A stretch of DNA of 35,341 bases from NCBI GenBank assembly GCA_041649955.1, contig JBAZMD010000007.1, positions 1 to 35,341 of the forward strand, written 5' to 3'. This document shows positions 7,273-15,655 of the stretch, one piece after another; position 1 is the first letter of the stretch; each line of letters opens with the position of its first letter. The translations under genes were made by a program, and so were the position numbers. The notes under the pieces were generated by a model that was not told the origin of the DNA, did not search any database, and saw only the letters and a list, made by a program, of their open reading frames with translations. The stretch comes from JAQUPP01 sp041649955 (lineage in GTDB: Bacteria > Patescibacteriota > Patescibacteriia > UBA2591 > JAQUPP01).

Positions 7273-7692
7273 CTACACATCATTTGAAACATTGTAAGTA
7301 ATTGATAATTCCGCAAAAGCGCGAGTGGACTTGTTCTCAACTGATAAGCCCCATACTCCAGAGTCAACAGTAAGCCAAGCTCTATGACTTCCAATAAAGT
7401 CATTCCATTTGCTATCTAATTCGGCTACAACTTTATCAACAGTCTTAGGAAGAATGTCTGTAAACACTGCTTGTTCTGTCGTTCCCGAAATATCTATCAT
7501 TATCCACATTTTAAATTTGTATTCTTTCTTGTTCGTCTGTGTAGTGTCAATTAAATTGCTAAATGTATCTGGAAAAAATACAACAGCAGGAAAAGTCTTT
7601 GGACTTCCCTCAAGAGGGTAAGCATAAATAGCTTTAATAGCAGGTATTCCCTCAAGTATTGTCTTTATTTTGTTTATAATTGTTGTATACAT
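7273..7692 (-). CDS. Tail terminator / tail completion protein
   Basis: 139 residues, in the order gp10-like, this gene, tail tube. The start MYTTIINKIKTILEGIPAIK, the KTFPAVVFFP segment and the later ILPKTVDKVVAEL helix fit the lambda gpU / SPP1 gp17-like tail terminator fold, which caps the tail tube and joins it to the head. Assignment rests mostly on size and position because this family is poorly conserved. The ATG is one base after the preceding stop. Confidence 0.65.
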   Translation of the reverse strand: MYTTIINKIKTILEGIPAIKAIYAYPLEGSPKTFPAVVFFPDTFSNLIDTTQTNKKEYKFKMWIMIDISGTTEQAVFTDILPKTVDKVVAELDSKWNDFIGSHRAWLTVDSGVWGLSVENKSTRAFAELSITYNVSNDV

Positions 7693-7693
7693 T

Positions 7694-8098
7694 TTATTTA
7701 ACTAATTTTTCTATTATTGTGTCTACCATTTCTCCCTCTAAGTTCTGCACTCCCTTTTCGTTTGTCTTAAATGCGTAGTCTAGCCAAGGGCGTAGCGGGT
7801 AGTTTCCTTTTCTTGCTCCTCCAGTCCCGTGAATATATTTTGCATAAGGCGAAGTAGGGAAGATACTCATTTCCCAAGTGCTGACAGGGGACTCGTGCGT
7901 ATCTCTTAAGTTTCCCGTTGCTACTGGCGCACCTCCTCCCGACATTCCAACTCTCCAAGGGTTATTAAGTATTGTTGAAAGATATTTTGATTTTGCCCTT
8001 ACAAGGAACTTGCCTACCTCCTCTTTTACGACTTGAGGGTTTCTTTTAATTGCCTCTTTAAATTCGGCTAGTCCCTCTATTGTAAAAGTGTAGTCCAT
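7694..8098 (-). CDS. HK97 gp10-like head-tail joining protein
   Basis: 134 residues. Start MDYTFTIEGLAEFKEAIKRN resembles HK97 gp10 family members ('v.i.Gl.el...l'), followed by APVATGNLRDTHESPVSTW and a region with SPYAKYIHGTG and YPLRPWLDYAF, a typical 'S.YA.yvE.GT....pfl.pA' pattern of the family. It acts in the neck, between connector and tail. Its weak GAGG about 10 bases upstream is one of few hints of ribosome binding complementarity here. Confidence 0.78.
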   Translation of the reverse strand: MDYTFTIEGLAEFKEAIKRNPQVVKEEVGKFLVRAKSKYLSTILNNPWRVGMSGGGAPVATGNLRDTHESPVSTWEMSIFPTSPYAKYIHGTGGARKGNYPLRPWLDYAFKTNEKGVQNLEGEMVDTIIEKLVK

Positions 8099-8102
8099 TT
8101 TT

Positions 8103-8438
8103 TTAACTGCCTCTTATTACTTCGTCCACTTGAACGACTAACTGCAAGTGTGTGTTTCCTCCTGTGTCATATTTCTGAATTGCCTTAACTGAATATACGC
8201 CGTCTACTGACTCAAGCGTATCTCCCTCTAAGACTGCTGTATCTACTGGACACCATATTGAGAAAGCCTTTGTGAAAGTAAGCGCTAAGTTTTGTATGTC
8301 TTCGGCTTGAGCTTGTTGTATATGTCCGTTGAAACTTCCGACTTCCTGTTCTTCGGAATATGAATTGCCGTCCTCGTCTGTTGCCCAAACGCTACGATAT
8401 ATCACGAAAAGTTTTGTCATAAAGTCTTGTATTCCCAT
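8103..8438 (-). CDS. Head closure / stopper protein (SPP1 gp16-like)
   Basis: 111 residues, small beta-rich protein between connector and gp10-like gene. Segments with FVIYRSVWATDEDGNSYSEE, FNGHIQQAQAEDI and LEGDTLESVDGVYSVKAIQKYD match the usual stopper layout: a short beta barrel whose middle says 'l..GD.i...g..y.V..v.'. It would close the capsid after packaging and present the tail interface. Function is inferred from length, position and this pattern. Confidence 0.68.
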   Translation of the reverse strand: MGIQDFMTKLFVIYRSVWATDEDGNSYSEEQEVGSFNGHIQQAQAEDIQNLALTFTKAFSIWCPVDTAVLEGDTLESVDGVYSVKAIQKYDTGGNTHLQLVVQVDEVIRGS

Positions 8439-8442
8439 TGTT

Positions 8443-9033
8443 TTAAAATTCTATTCTACGATACCCCTCAATTATTGCCTTTGCTCTTTCAAAGTCTGCG
8501 ACACCTTTGTCGTCTACATAAGAAACGGAATAATTACCGATACTCTCGGACTTCTTAACTTGATTTCCTTTGTTCTGATCGTTAATAATACCCGCGACAA
8601 TAATAGAACAGGCGAGTCTTATATCGTCTGGAACTTCATTAAAAAAACCAAAGCGTCCCGTTATTTCTACATTCTGGAGTCCCTCTGTAAACATAGAACT
8701 CTTTAAAAGCAATTTTCTAAATGGCGCAACTCTAGGATAAGTAATATATCCAGTCGCTACTTCTAAATTATCTCCGTAGCAGTCGCCAATTTTAAGCGTT
8801 ACTATTTCTTGACAGTCTTCTATTGAAAGAAACTCTTTGCCGTTGCCGTCAAAATATTGAACTTCGTAGTCCTCTCCGCTACCGATAGCAGGGGCGACAA
8901 GTTTTCTATTTGCGAGAGTATCAAACATTCGGGATACTCCTCTTATCCAGTCTTCTACTTGTGTTTCAAAATTACTAGCAATTTCTGTTAGTGTATAATT
9001 TTCTATGTCTGTTACTTCACAATATTTATCCAT
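8443..9033 (-). CDS. Head-tail connector (gp6/gp15-like adaptor)
   Basis: 196 residues. The N-terminal helical region (MDKYCEVTDIENYTLTEIAS, VEDWIRGVSRMFDTLANRK) is typical of phage connector proteins that start with a helical 'v...d...y........f...v...I..as..id...'. The middle is beta-rich and the end returns to helices (DDIRLACSIIVAGIIND, ADFERAKAIIEGYRR). It would sit on the portal ring. Placed between the capsid region and the stopper gene; identity inferred from fold pattern and order. Confidence 0.7.
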   Translation of the reverse strand: MDKYCEVTDIENYTLTEIASNFETQVEDWIRGVSRMFDTLANRKLVAPAIGSGEDYEVQYFDGNGKEFLSIEDCQEIVTLKIGDCYGDNLEVATGYITYPRVAPFRKLLLKSSMFTEGLQNVEITGRFGFFNEVPDDIRLACSIIVAGIINDQNKGNQVKKSESIGNYSVSYVDDKGVADFERAKAIIEGYRRIEF

Positions 9034-9038
9034 TTTTT

Positions 9039-9317
9039 TTAATTATTACTTATTAAAAGTATCTGCTTTTGTAATTCTATCTCGGCTGTTTTCATTTCCT
9101 TAATTTCTTGGAGTATGTCCTGTATATGTGCCTCGTGATTAGTGTTAATGATAGATATATCTTGCTGTATAAGCGCTATGTCCTGTCTGATAGCGTAGTA
9201 AGGCGCTATTACTCCTAGAGAGATAGTAACGATACCCATAACGAACTTAACCTCGCCAGTAAGAAACTGTTTGAGTATGCTTTCTTGTTTTAGTTCGTTA
9301 ATTTCAGTTTTCTTCAT
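9039..9317 (-). CDS. Small membrane protein with C-terminal coiled coil
   Basis: 92 residues. A hydrophobic segment at about residues 25-43 (FVMGIVTISLGVIAPYYAI) is followed by a helical region rich in I, E and Q (IALIQQDISIINTNHEAHIQ, EIKEMKTAEIELQKQ) with heptad spacing. This resembles XhlA/holin-associated or small virion membrane proteins, but its place between capsid and connector genes is odd for a lysis gene. Function unknown. Confidence 0.6.
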   Translation of the reverse strand: MKKTEINELKQESILKQFLTGEVKFVMGIVTISLGVIAPYYAIRQDIALIQQDISIINTNHEAHIQDILQEIKEMKTAEIELQKQILLISNN

Positions 9318-9321
9318 AGCA

Positions 9322-9465
9322 TTATTTCTTTACAACTTTCTTATTGTTGCTTTTTATCATTCCGTCTTTAATTTGTGAAATTAAAATTAAGTCGTCGCCT
9401 TTTATCGGCTCGTTAGCGTAAATTACTTTACCTGTTTTTTTGTTTTTGTAAGTGTATTTATACAT
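9322..9465 (-). CDS. Small conserved-looking protein after major capsid gene
   Basis: 47 residues: MYKYTYKNKKTGKVIYANEP, then IKGDDLILISQIKDG and a lysine-rich end. I chose ATG 9465; a longer frame exists upstream but it overlaps the capsid gene in another frame and its N-terminus looks like antisense shadow. Proteins with 'Y.Y..k.tGk..ys..p' occur near phage capsid genes, function unknown to me. It follows the capsid hairpin at 9485-9516. Confidence 0.55.
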   Translation of the reverse strand: MYKYTYKNKKTGKVIYANEPIKGDDLILISQIKDGMIKSNNKKVVKK

Positions 9466-9484
9466 TTTATTTATTCCCTTATTC

Positions 9485-9516
9485 CTAACTCCCACTCGGT
9501 CATAAGTGAGAGTTAG
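9485..9516 (-). promoter_or_regulatory. Strong intergenic hairpin after the major capsid gene
   Basis: On the minus strand CTAACTCTCACT pairs with AGTGGGAGTTAG over 12 bp (one G-U) around an 8-base loop, 14 bases after the capsid stop. No T-tract follows, so it is unlikely to be a strong rho-independent terminator. It may stabilise the capsid mRNA 3' end or lower downstream expression. Confidence 0.6.
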
Positions 9517-9530
9517 AGTAAAGGCTAAAT

Positions 9531-10880
9531 TTAAGAGCCAGATCCAGTCTTTAGGACTGTGATAGCTGTAGGAAGAATAGTTATGTAACCTACTCTTTCT
9601 ACCCAACGGACAGCCTCTCTGTCAGTAGTAATAAGGTTAATGTCTGCATTGTTTGCAACATTTCTTACTACTCCTGCATTAAATCTGTCTGCTGTAATTC
9701 CTCCTTTGTATCCTAGGATACAACCTGCTTTAAGGTCGCCGTAAACTAGGAATGGTGTATCTGCACCAGAACTTGCTACGCTAGGCATAGCCTCAACTTC
9801 CACGAAAGGTCTACCCCAAACCATAGCAGGGGCGCTTTCAGTAGGATTTTGATAGATATAAGTTCCATCTAAGTTTTTCAATTTTCTTATGATGTTTCTT
9901 ACACTTCTATGTCCGTAGTATTTTCCGTTCTTAGCAACGGCTTGAGGACTCTTGTCTTGCATATCCAAGAGGTCGTCGGCTGTCATATCTGTAAAGGCGT
10001 CGCCAGTCATTACAACTTCGTTAGCACCTGTTACATTCAACACACCTTCAAATTCTGCGTTAGCAGTATCTCCTGTTCCTGTTCCAGTGAAGAACGCTGT
10101 GTCTTCTTTCTGTGCGAAACCTTGAGCCACTCTTGTAGCGATAAAGCCGAACAAGTCTATTTCCTCGTCTGCTAACAATTCTCTTGTCATTGTTACTATT
10201 GCACCCAATTTCTCAAGTGTAAGAGTTTCTTGACCTAGAACTATCTGTGAAGATAGGATAGCAGAGCCTTGGTCTACCCAGTAGACTGAAACATCTGTTA
10301 CTAAGTCATTTGCTTTGTAAGAGTTCTTAGCCAACTGGACTGCTGTCATTTCTTGACGAGCAATACCATATTCGGTCATTAAGGCTCTTATTTCGGCTGA
10401 CAATTCACTGTTAACTGCGTATCCTGCGTAAGGAGTTCCGCTTGAGTCTGTTGACATTTCCTTAAGCTTTGCTGTATCTCCTGCAATAATAGCAGGTAGG
10501 AAAACTTTAAGGTAAGCGTTAATAGACTTTCTTTGTGCTACGACATCTTTATGTCCTGCACCTGCGCCTTTTTCAAAAGCCTCTTTTTGAGCTTTCATAA
10601 ATTTAGCGACTTCACTCTTAACTTCGTCAAGAATTTCAGACTTAACTTCACTCTTTGACTTAGCAAAAATGGACTTGATACTTTTCTCAAGTTCTTCTTC
10701 TTCCTTTTTAGGGGCTGGATCTTCTTCAGACAATTTTTCAACTGCTGAAACTTCCTCTTTAACGACTTCTTGGTCGTCGGCGTCTAGTTCCTTGACCATA
10801 GAAACTACCTGCGCTTTTTCTTCCTTAGTAGCAAAACCTTTCGCCATTAAGGACTTTATCAATTTGAGTAATTTACTCAT
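9531..10880 (-). CDS. Major capsid protein, HK97 fold, with N-terminal delta domain
   Basis: 449 residues. The first 110 are highly charged and helical (VKELDADDQEVVKEEVSAVE, KSEVKSEILDEVKSEVAKFM), the delta or scaffolding domain normally removed by the prohead protease encoded next upstream. The remainder shows HK97 capsid hallmarks: an E-loop/A-domain region (LEKLGAIVTMTRELLADEEI, FGFIATRVAQGFAQKEDTAF), GTGTGDTANAEFEGVLN, and the C-terminal YGDLKAGCILGYKGGITADR and DREAVRWVERVGYITI pattern of phage capsids. Assembles the icosahedral head. ATG 10880 has no Shine-Dalgarno site. Confidence 0.92.
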   Translation of the reverse strand: MSKLLKLIKSLMAKGFATKEEKAQVVSMVKELDADDQEVVKEEVSAVEKLSEEDPAPKKEEEELEKSIKSIFAKSKSEVKSEILDEVKSEVAKFMKAQKEAFEKGAGAGHKDVVAQRKSINAYLKVFLPAIIAGDTAKLKEMSTDSSGTPYAGYAVNSELSAEIRALMTEYGIARQEMTAVQLAKNSYKANDLVTDVSVYWVDQGSAILSSQIVLGQETLTLEKLGAIVTMTRELLADEEIDLFGFIATRVAQGFAQKEDTAFFTGTGTGDTANAEFEGVLNVTGANEVVMTGDAFTDMTADDLLDMQDKSPQAVAKNGKYYGHRSVRNIIRKLKNLDGTYIYQNPTESAPAMVWGRPFVEVEAMPSVASSGADTPFLVYGDLKAGCILGYKGGITADRFNAGVVRNVANNADINLITTDREAVRWVERVGYITILPTAITVLKTGSGS

Positions 10881-10958
10881 AATTATTGATATTAACTAAT
10901 AAAGTAGTCCGTGGGTCGTTCGGAGAAATAAAAACCCAATATCCACACTTTTAATATT

Positions 10959-11729
10959 TTATTTTGAAAGTTCTCTAAGAATTGAATGTATCTTTTTTGC
11001 TTTCTCTTTCTTGCCGTCAATAATCATTTCCTTAACAAGCTTAGTAATTGTGTTGTAAGTATTTTCTTTTTCTATTGCTATCTTGCTAACAATTTGTGCA
11101 ACACTTTTTCTTTGAGGTAATTCAACTTCTTTAACTTCTACTACTTCCTCCTTTTTTGTTTCTACAACTTCCTCTTTCTTAATTTCTTTTTTATCAAATA
11201 GTGCGTCTGCATTTGCGGGAACTGCAACGGCTGAAACTTCTAGGAGTTCTGACTCTAATATTTTTCCGTCTGCGTCAAATACTTTAGGAATGAAACCTAT
11301 TGAACTTGTATTAAGAAAACCTCCCGCTACCATTTTATCTGCGAGTGCGCCCTTAGGGTTATCTAAACAAAATTCTATATCGCCATTTAAAGCGCCTCCG
11401 TTAGTATTTATGTTGTGAATTTTACCGAGAATATTTACGATAGAGTCGTAATTGTGAGAGTCCAAATAAACGGGGTTATTCATAAAGCCTTTTAGATCAA
11501 AGACTTGCATAACTATATCTCCTTGTCTGTCGTCATTAGAAGACGAAAAAGTAGCGTGATAATAAGGGGACTCTACGCCGTCAACAGACTTTTTTATAAA
11601 TTCTGAATTGACTGTTACAGATAAGCCTTTGTATCCCTCTGCTTTAACTTTCTCCCACAAATCTTTATGAGTAGTTACGCCGTATTCACTCATTGATTTT
11701 GTTTGTAGTGTGTAAAACCCTTTTTTCAT
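10959..11729 (-). CDS. Prohead maturation protease (HK97 / S78 family)
   Basis: 256 residues. The protease domain includes DRQGDIVMQVFDLKGFMNNP, the His motif LDSHN (about residue 90), GDIEFCLDNP, and the Ser motif NTSSIGF (about residue 140) followed by ESELLEVSAVAVPANADA, the conserved end of S78 prohead proteases. His and Ser are in the expected order and spacing. The C-terminal 80 residues are lysine/glutamate rich and probably a scaffold-like helix. It cleaves the capsid delta domain during maturation. The TATAAT at 11756-11761 lies upstream. Confidence 0.9.
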   Translation of the reverse strand: MKKGFYTLQTKSMSEYGVTTHKDLWEKVKAEGYKGLSVTVNSEFIKKSVDGVESPYYHATFSSSNDDRQGDIVMQVFDLKGFMNNPVYLDSHNYDSIVNILGKIHNINTNGGALNGDIEFCLDNPKGALADKMVAGGFLNTSSIGFIPKVFDADGKILESELLEVSAVAVPANADALFDKKEIKKEEVVETKKEEVVEVKEVELPQRKSVAQIVSKIAIEKENTYNTITKLVKEMIIDGKKEKAKKIHSILRELSK

Positions 11730-11755
11730 TTTATTATTTATTTATTACTAATAAT

Positions 11756-11761
11756 ATTATA
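11756..11761 (-). promoter_or_regulatory. Extended -10 promoter before protease-capsid genes
   Basis: Minus strand TGATATAATAT in the 57-bp gap between portal and protease genes. -35 is poor, but the extended TGn and AT-rich flank match the other elements in this genome. Confidence 0.45.
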
Positions 11762-11786
11762 TCACATTTATAAATTAACGCACCTA

Positions 11787-13769
11787 TTAGTTTTGACAGC
11801 GACAGTTTATAACCTCACTTGCCTCGCCTCTTGTATCTCCCGCATACATAAGACCATTTGAAAACGGCATATCAATAGGTCTTTCTTCTCCGTCTAACAT
11901 AGCGTGAGAGTCCCTTGTTGAGTCGTCCATAACTGCTACCCAAATTTTAATAGGACTTCCTGCTTGTCTATTTCCCTCAATAGTAGCTTTCTGTGTTGCG
12001 CCGTGAACTTCTGTCCTTGCTATTGTTCTTGCTCGTGTATCGTCAAAGCCGTTGTAAGTTTCTTTTATTCTTTCAATAAGTTGTTGTCTTGTTTCTCCAT
12101 TGTCAAAAGACTCACTGAATTGTTTTGAAAGTCTATCGTAAGTTGTATTTGTAATTTCTTTTGCGAATAAATTAGCTCTATCATCTAGCCATTTCTCAAG
12201 CGCAGAGGACATAGTAAAGCCGAATTGATAGTCAAGCATTTCGGTAGCGTCTTGCCCTGCCTCTAACATCATTCTTCTTAGAATAGGAATAGCCATACCT
12301 TTAGCCAAATTTAATTCTAAGTTCTGATTAAATATATCGTCTACAAGTCCTTTTTTATTTATTGTTTTGATACCAGTCAAGTGGCTCTTAAGTCTTGTTT
12401 CTTGATCTGCAAAATATATTTTCATAGCACTAAAAAAGATAGACTCTTTTTTATCCATTCTTTTTATCTGAACATTTCTATACATATCTCTAAAAGCTTT
12501 TTCTCTTAAAGGGTGTATGAACTCTCCGTCTTTCAAATCCTTTCTTTTAAATATTTTTATTGTTGAACTATTATCACTTTGTCCGAGTGGAGTCTTTGCA
12601 AAAGATACTAAGACTTTGTCTGCGTCTTCTTCTGCGAGAGGGTCTAAGTCCATAATAGCTCTCCTCTCGTTTATTGTTGAGCTGTCTGTTTGATACAAAG
12701 CATTTATCTTTTTAATTTTGTAGTCTATGTCTTCGGGGGTAGGGTCAATGTAAGTAAGTTCCATATCCATAGGAACTAAACGCCAGTCAAGGAAGTTAGC
12801 CAAGTTCGTATCAAGTGGCTTGATAGTATCTCTTACGAATATTTTTAGAGAGGCGTCCGCATTAGCAAAAGTCTGGTCGCCAACAGACGCAAGTATAGCC
12901 TGTGGAGTTCCTGCAAGAATACAAATATCGTTAAGCGTTGCTTTCTTAGACTCCAAGTATGAAAGTTCAGTAGGGTTAAGAGAAACATTCTGATAGTCTG
13001 CGTCGGCAGATAAAAACAAAGGGCGTCCAGACTTCTTAGCCCCTGCTATATCTTCAATGAATTTTTCTTTAGCCTCGTTAATTAAAGTTTTTGTAAGTCC
13101 GTTTTTGAATTTGAATATACCCTCAACTTTTCCGCCGTTAGCTAAAATGTTTGCTTGATATTCTTCTAAAGATATTTCTGTTTCAATAGCTCTGATACCT
13201 GCTTTCAATAATGACGCGCCCTCTATCGGACTTTGTGGATCTGGGTTAAAGCAGTGCAAAATTTCTTCTGCTTTATAAATAGTTGTTTGACTTCCTACTT
13301 TATATTCATAACTTAGCGCGACTCCAGTAGCACTATCACGAATTACTTTTACGCAGTCGGGCTTAAGAAGATACATAGCCTCAATTTCGTCTAGCTTAAA
13401 TATTTCTAATTTCTTTTTTAAAAAGATATATGCGTTTCCTGTAATATCATAATACTTCTGAAAAAGTTTCCAGAATTGTTTACCTGTATGGAACTCGTTA
13501 GGCTTATTAAGTAAATTTAAAATAGCGTGGTCTGCGATAATATCTCCGTTCTTATCTTTAAGAACAAATTGTATTTCAGAAACTTTCTCGGCTCTTGCCT
13601 CAATAGCTCTGTTTACATAAAGAGAAATATCATTGTAGTTAAGATATTCAGTAGCGCCTTTGTTCGCGAAGTTTTGTCTATCAACTGAATTATATAAAGA
13701 ATATCTGTCGTCATTTCCGAAAAAGTTTTTTACCTTAGCAGATATATTCTCAAATAGTTTGTTCTTCAT
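11787..13769 (-). CDS. Portal protein fused to MuF-like head morphogenesis domain
   Basis: 660 residues. Residues 1 to about 400 are an HK97-type portal: LLNKPNEFHTGKQFWKLFQK, YDITGNAYIFLKK, LEEYQANILANGG, LSYLESKKATLNDICILAG and the crown region with FLDWRLVPMD. Residues about 410-660 are a Mu gpF-like minor head domain: ARTIARTEVHGATQKATIEG, then IKIWVAVMDDSTRDSHAMLD and the closing EVINCRCQN, the invariant NCRC end. Portal and MuF proteins are normally separate neighbouring genes; here they are one reading frame with no internal stop. The portal is the DNA channel; MuF domains enter the head in small copy number. Confidence 0.9.
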   Translation of the reverse strand: MKNKLFENISAKVKNFFGNDDRYSLYNSVDRQNFANKGATEYLNYNDISLYVNRAIEARAEKVSEIQFVLKDKNGDIIADHAILNLLNKPNEFHTGKQFWKLFQKYYDITGNAYIFLKKKLEIFKLDEIEAMYLLKPDCVKVIRDSATGVALSYEYKVGSQTTIYKAEEILHCFNPDPQSPIEGASLLKAGIRAIETEISLEEYQANILANGGKVEGIFKFKNGLTKTLINEAKEKFIEDIAGAKKSGRPLFLSADADYQNVSLNPTELSYLESKKATLNDICILAGTPQAILASVGDQTFANADASLKIFVRDTIKPLDTNLANFLDWRLVPMDMELTYIDPTPEDIDYKIKKINALYQTDSSTINERRAIMDLDPLAEEDADKVLVSFAKTPLGQSDNSSTIKIFKRKDLKDGEFIHPLREKAFRDMYRNVQIKRMDKKESIFFSAMKIYFADQETRLKSHLTGIKTINKKGLVDDIFNQNLELNLAKGMAIPILRRMMLEAGQDATEMLDYQFGFTMSSALEKWLDDRANLFAKEITNTTYDRLSKQFSESFDNGETRQQLIERIKETYNGFDDTRARTIARTEVHGATQKATIEGNRQAGSPIKIWVAVMDDSTRDSHAMLDGEERPIDMPFSNGLMYAGDTRGEASEVINCRCQN

Positions 13770-13839
13770 TATTTTAAATATTTATATTTATAATTTTATT
13801 TTATAAGCACAAGTCAAACGCTAACCCTAAGACCAACCG

Positions 13840-13861
13840 AAGCAACATTTTACTGTTGCTT
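13840..13861 (-). promoter_or_regulatory. Leader hairpin upstream of portal gene
   Basis: Perfect 8-bp stem AAGCAACA/TGTTGCTT with 6-base loop in the transcript leader between the -10 element at 13885 and the portal ATG at 13769. No T-tract. Possibly affects translation or RNA stability. Confidence 0.45.
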
Positions 13862-13884
13862 ACAAAATATAATTACCTGTTAAT

Positions 13885-13913
13885 ATTATAGCACAAATAA
13901 ATAAAAAACTAAA
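13885..13913 (-). promoter_or_regulatory. Promoter for portal operon
   Basis: TTTAGT, 17-bp spacer, TGC-TATAAT on the minus strand; the -35 overlaps the stop region of the large terminase gene. Extended -10 and spacing are good. Confidence 0.6.
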
Positions 13914-15171
13914 CAATACCCGACCAGTCTTGTTTATTATTTGAGTAAGTGCCGTATCTTGTTCCGTCCATTCCGTGATTAAATTTATCTACTGGAGTAT
14001 TTGTCGGCTCTTTGTTTTTATCTAGCGACCACTTATACTCTTGCTTTTCAATAGCCAAGTTTTTACTTGACTCGGTATAGTAAACTTCCTTGTCTTGCAA
14101 GTAGTCTATACCTGCCTTGACGCTGTCCTTGCCTTTGATAGCGGGTAATATGTTCCAGTCCTCAAGTCTTATCTCCTCAATGGACTTAGGCTCTGCGCTA
14201 TCGGCATAAATAGGCGCTGAACGAGATATACCAAGCTCACTGTATCTTTCTGCAATACGCTTGTTTGTAAGTCCTGTTTCATATATCAACTCTTTAAGAT
14301 ATATCTTGTTGTTATGTTCCTTAATTTCTATAAGCGCAGTAGGGTCATTCGTAAAGCCGAAGTCCTGTCCGTAGTAAGGCTCGTATTCAAGTTTATTATA
14401 TTCCTCGTCTGATATAACTTTCCAATTCGGAAAGATAAGCCCTTTCGCGCCCTCACTTACGAGTCCTTGTATCATTGAATAGTAATACTCTGGACGAGTA
14501 ATTTTATATCTCTCGTAATTGTCTAGTGTTGTTCTGTTTAAGTTTATCTCATTGTCTTTGTAAGTAGAAAAAATAAAACAAGTATTGTCTTTGTATTCAT
14601 TCTTCAACTCTGCCTTAAAAAAGCCGTCTACTCCGCTAGGTAGCAAATTAAACCAACGCTTAATAAGCCAGTGATTTTTTGGCGGGGTATTGAATATTAA
14701 AAATATGCGTATGTTTGACTTAATAGTTCTCAATGAGTCGTCAAGTTGCATAAAGTCTTCCTCGGCTATTTCGTCTGCCTCCTCTATGTAAATATCTGTA
14801 AATTGCGCAAGGGACTTAAGCTTAGCTTTCTGATCTCCCGAAGACTTCCTAAAGCCGATACCTTTCACGGAGTTAAATCCACTCTCTACCTCAAGCGTTC
14901 CCTCTTTAATATTAAAACGAACAGCGTCGCCGTCTTCCTCAATTCTGTCTAGTATTTCTTGGAATATAGAATTACGAATATCTCCTAAAATAAAACGCAT
15001 TACCGCGCCTCTAAAATATTGTTTTCCTTTTACTCTTTCTTTTATATATTGAGAACAGAAATAAGACGCCCCTCTAGCTCTACCTCCCATAAGTAAATAA
15101 TATCTATGGCTCGTAGTTAGGACGGGCAGGAAAGTTTCGTTAAAGTTAATTTGCTGTGCTTGGCTCTCCAT
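13909..15171 (-). CDS. terL: Terminase large subunit
   Basis: 420 residues. ATPase half: P-loop region YLLMGGRARGASYF (residues 29-36 are GGRARGAS) and Walker B IYIEEADE near residue 130, followed by the coupling motif FLIFNTPP. Nuclease half: GQDFGFTNDPTALIE, IYADSAEPKSIEEI and NHGMDGTRYG carry the acidic triad of RNase H-like terminases. The P-loop lacks the usual GK[ST] lysine and relies on arginines, a known type of deviation in terminases. Family resembles Terminase_3/PBSX-type. Drives DNA packaging at the portal. Its start overlaps the small subunit gene by 26 bases. Confidence 0.92.
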   Translation of the reverse strand: MESQAQQINFNETFLPVLTTSHRYYLLMGGRARGASYFCSQYIKERVKGKQYFRGAVMRFILGDIRNSIFQEILDRIEEDGDAVRFNIKEGTLEVESGFNSVKGIGFRKSSGDQKAKLKSLAQFTDIYIEEADEIAEEDFMQLDDSLRTIKSNIRIFLIFNTPPKNHWLIKRWFNLLPSGVDGFFKAELKNEYKDNTCFIFSTYKDNEINLNRTTLDNYERYKITRPEYYYSMIQGLVSEGAKGLIFPNWKVISDEEYNKLEYEPYYGQDFGFTNDPTALIEIKEHNNKIYLKELIYETGLTNKRIAERYSELGISRSAPIYADSAEPKSIEEIRLEDWNILPAIKGKDSVKAGIDYLQDKEVYYTESSKNLAIEKQEYKWSLDKNKEPTNTPVDKFNHGMDGTRYGTYSNNKQDWSGIV

Positions 15172-15631
15172 TGTCTTTTTTTCTATAATCTCTTATTACC
15201 CATTCCACTGGAGAATTATTTATTTTTTCTCCCGCAGAAGTGTGATCTATACTTTCTTTTGGCTTACCATAAAGTCTATCAAACAAGTCTTTATAAAAAC
15301 GATAGTCGCCCTTACGAGCAGAGAGTATTCCGTTACTTACAATTTCCTCGTAGAGTTCGTCTGGGTCTTTTCCGTTTACATCTGCAACTCTCTTAAGCGC
15401 CCTTTCAAAGATAGTCTTAAAGTTCTCAACGCCTCTGCCTCGTCCCTCTAAGTTTCTCCTAGGGTCATATCCTTTCTTAAACCAAGATTTTACCAGTTTC
15501 TCACCAGTTTTCGGTGGCTTGTTATCTTCTTCCTCGGATATAAAGGAGGTTTCACAAGAAACAACTAGGCTATCTCTAGTTGTTAACTTATCCACCTCTT
15601 TATTAACATTGTCTTTGTTAGTGTTCTCCAT
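15146..15631 (-). CDS. Terminase small subunit-like protein
   Basis: 161 residues immediately upstream of the large terminase. A disordered start leads to SWFKKGYDPRRNLEGRGRG and then helical VENFKTIFERALKRVADVNG and ARKGDYRFYKDLFDRLYGKP. This is the 'F.kG.dprRn..Gr' pattern of a family often found before large terminases (DUF5681-like). The basic GRGRG stretch and helices suggest DNA recognition for packaging. Identity rests on position plus this motif. Confidence 0.7.
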   Translation of the reverse strand: MENTNKDNVNKEVDKLTTRDSLVVSCETSFISEEEDNKPPKTGEKLVKSWFKKGYDPRRNLEGRGRGVENFKTIFERALKRVADVNGKDPDELYEEIVSNGILSARKGDYRFYKDLFDRLYGKPKESIDHTSAGEKINNSPVEWVIRDYRKKDNGEPSTAN

Positions 15632-15655
15632 TTTGTTTTTTATATTTTATCACAT

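Noticed and set aside
9466..9606. N-terminal extension of the 47-residue gene overlapping the capsid end
   Set aside because: The extension overlaps the capsid gene in another frame and contains the capsid hairpin; ATG 9465 is the better start.
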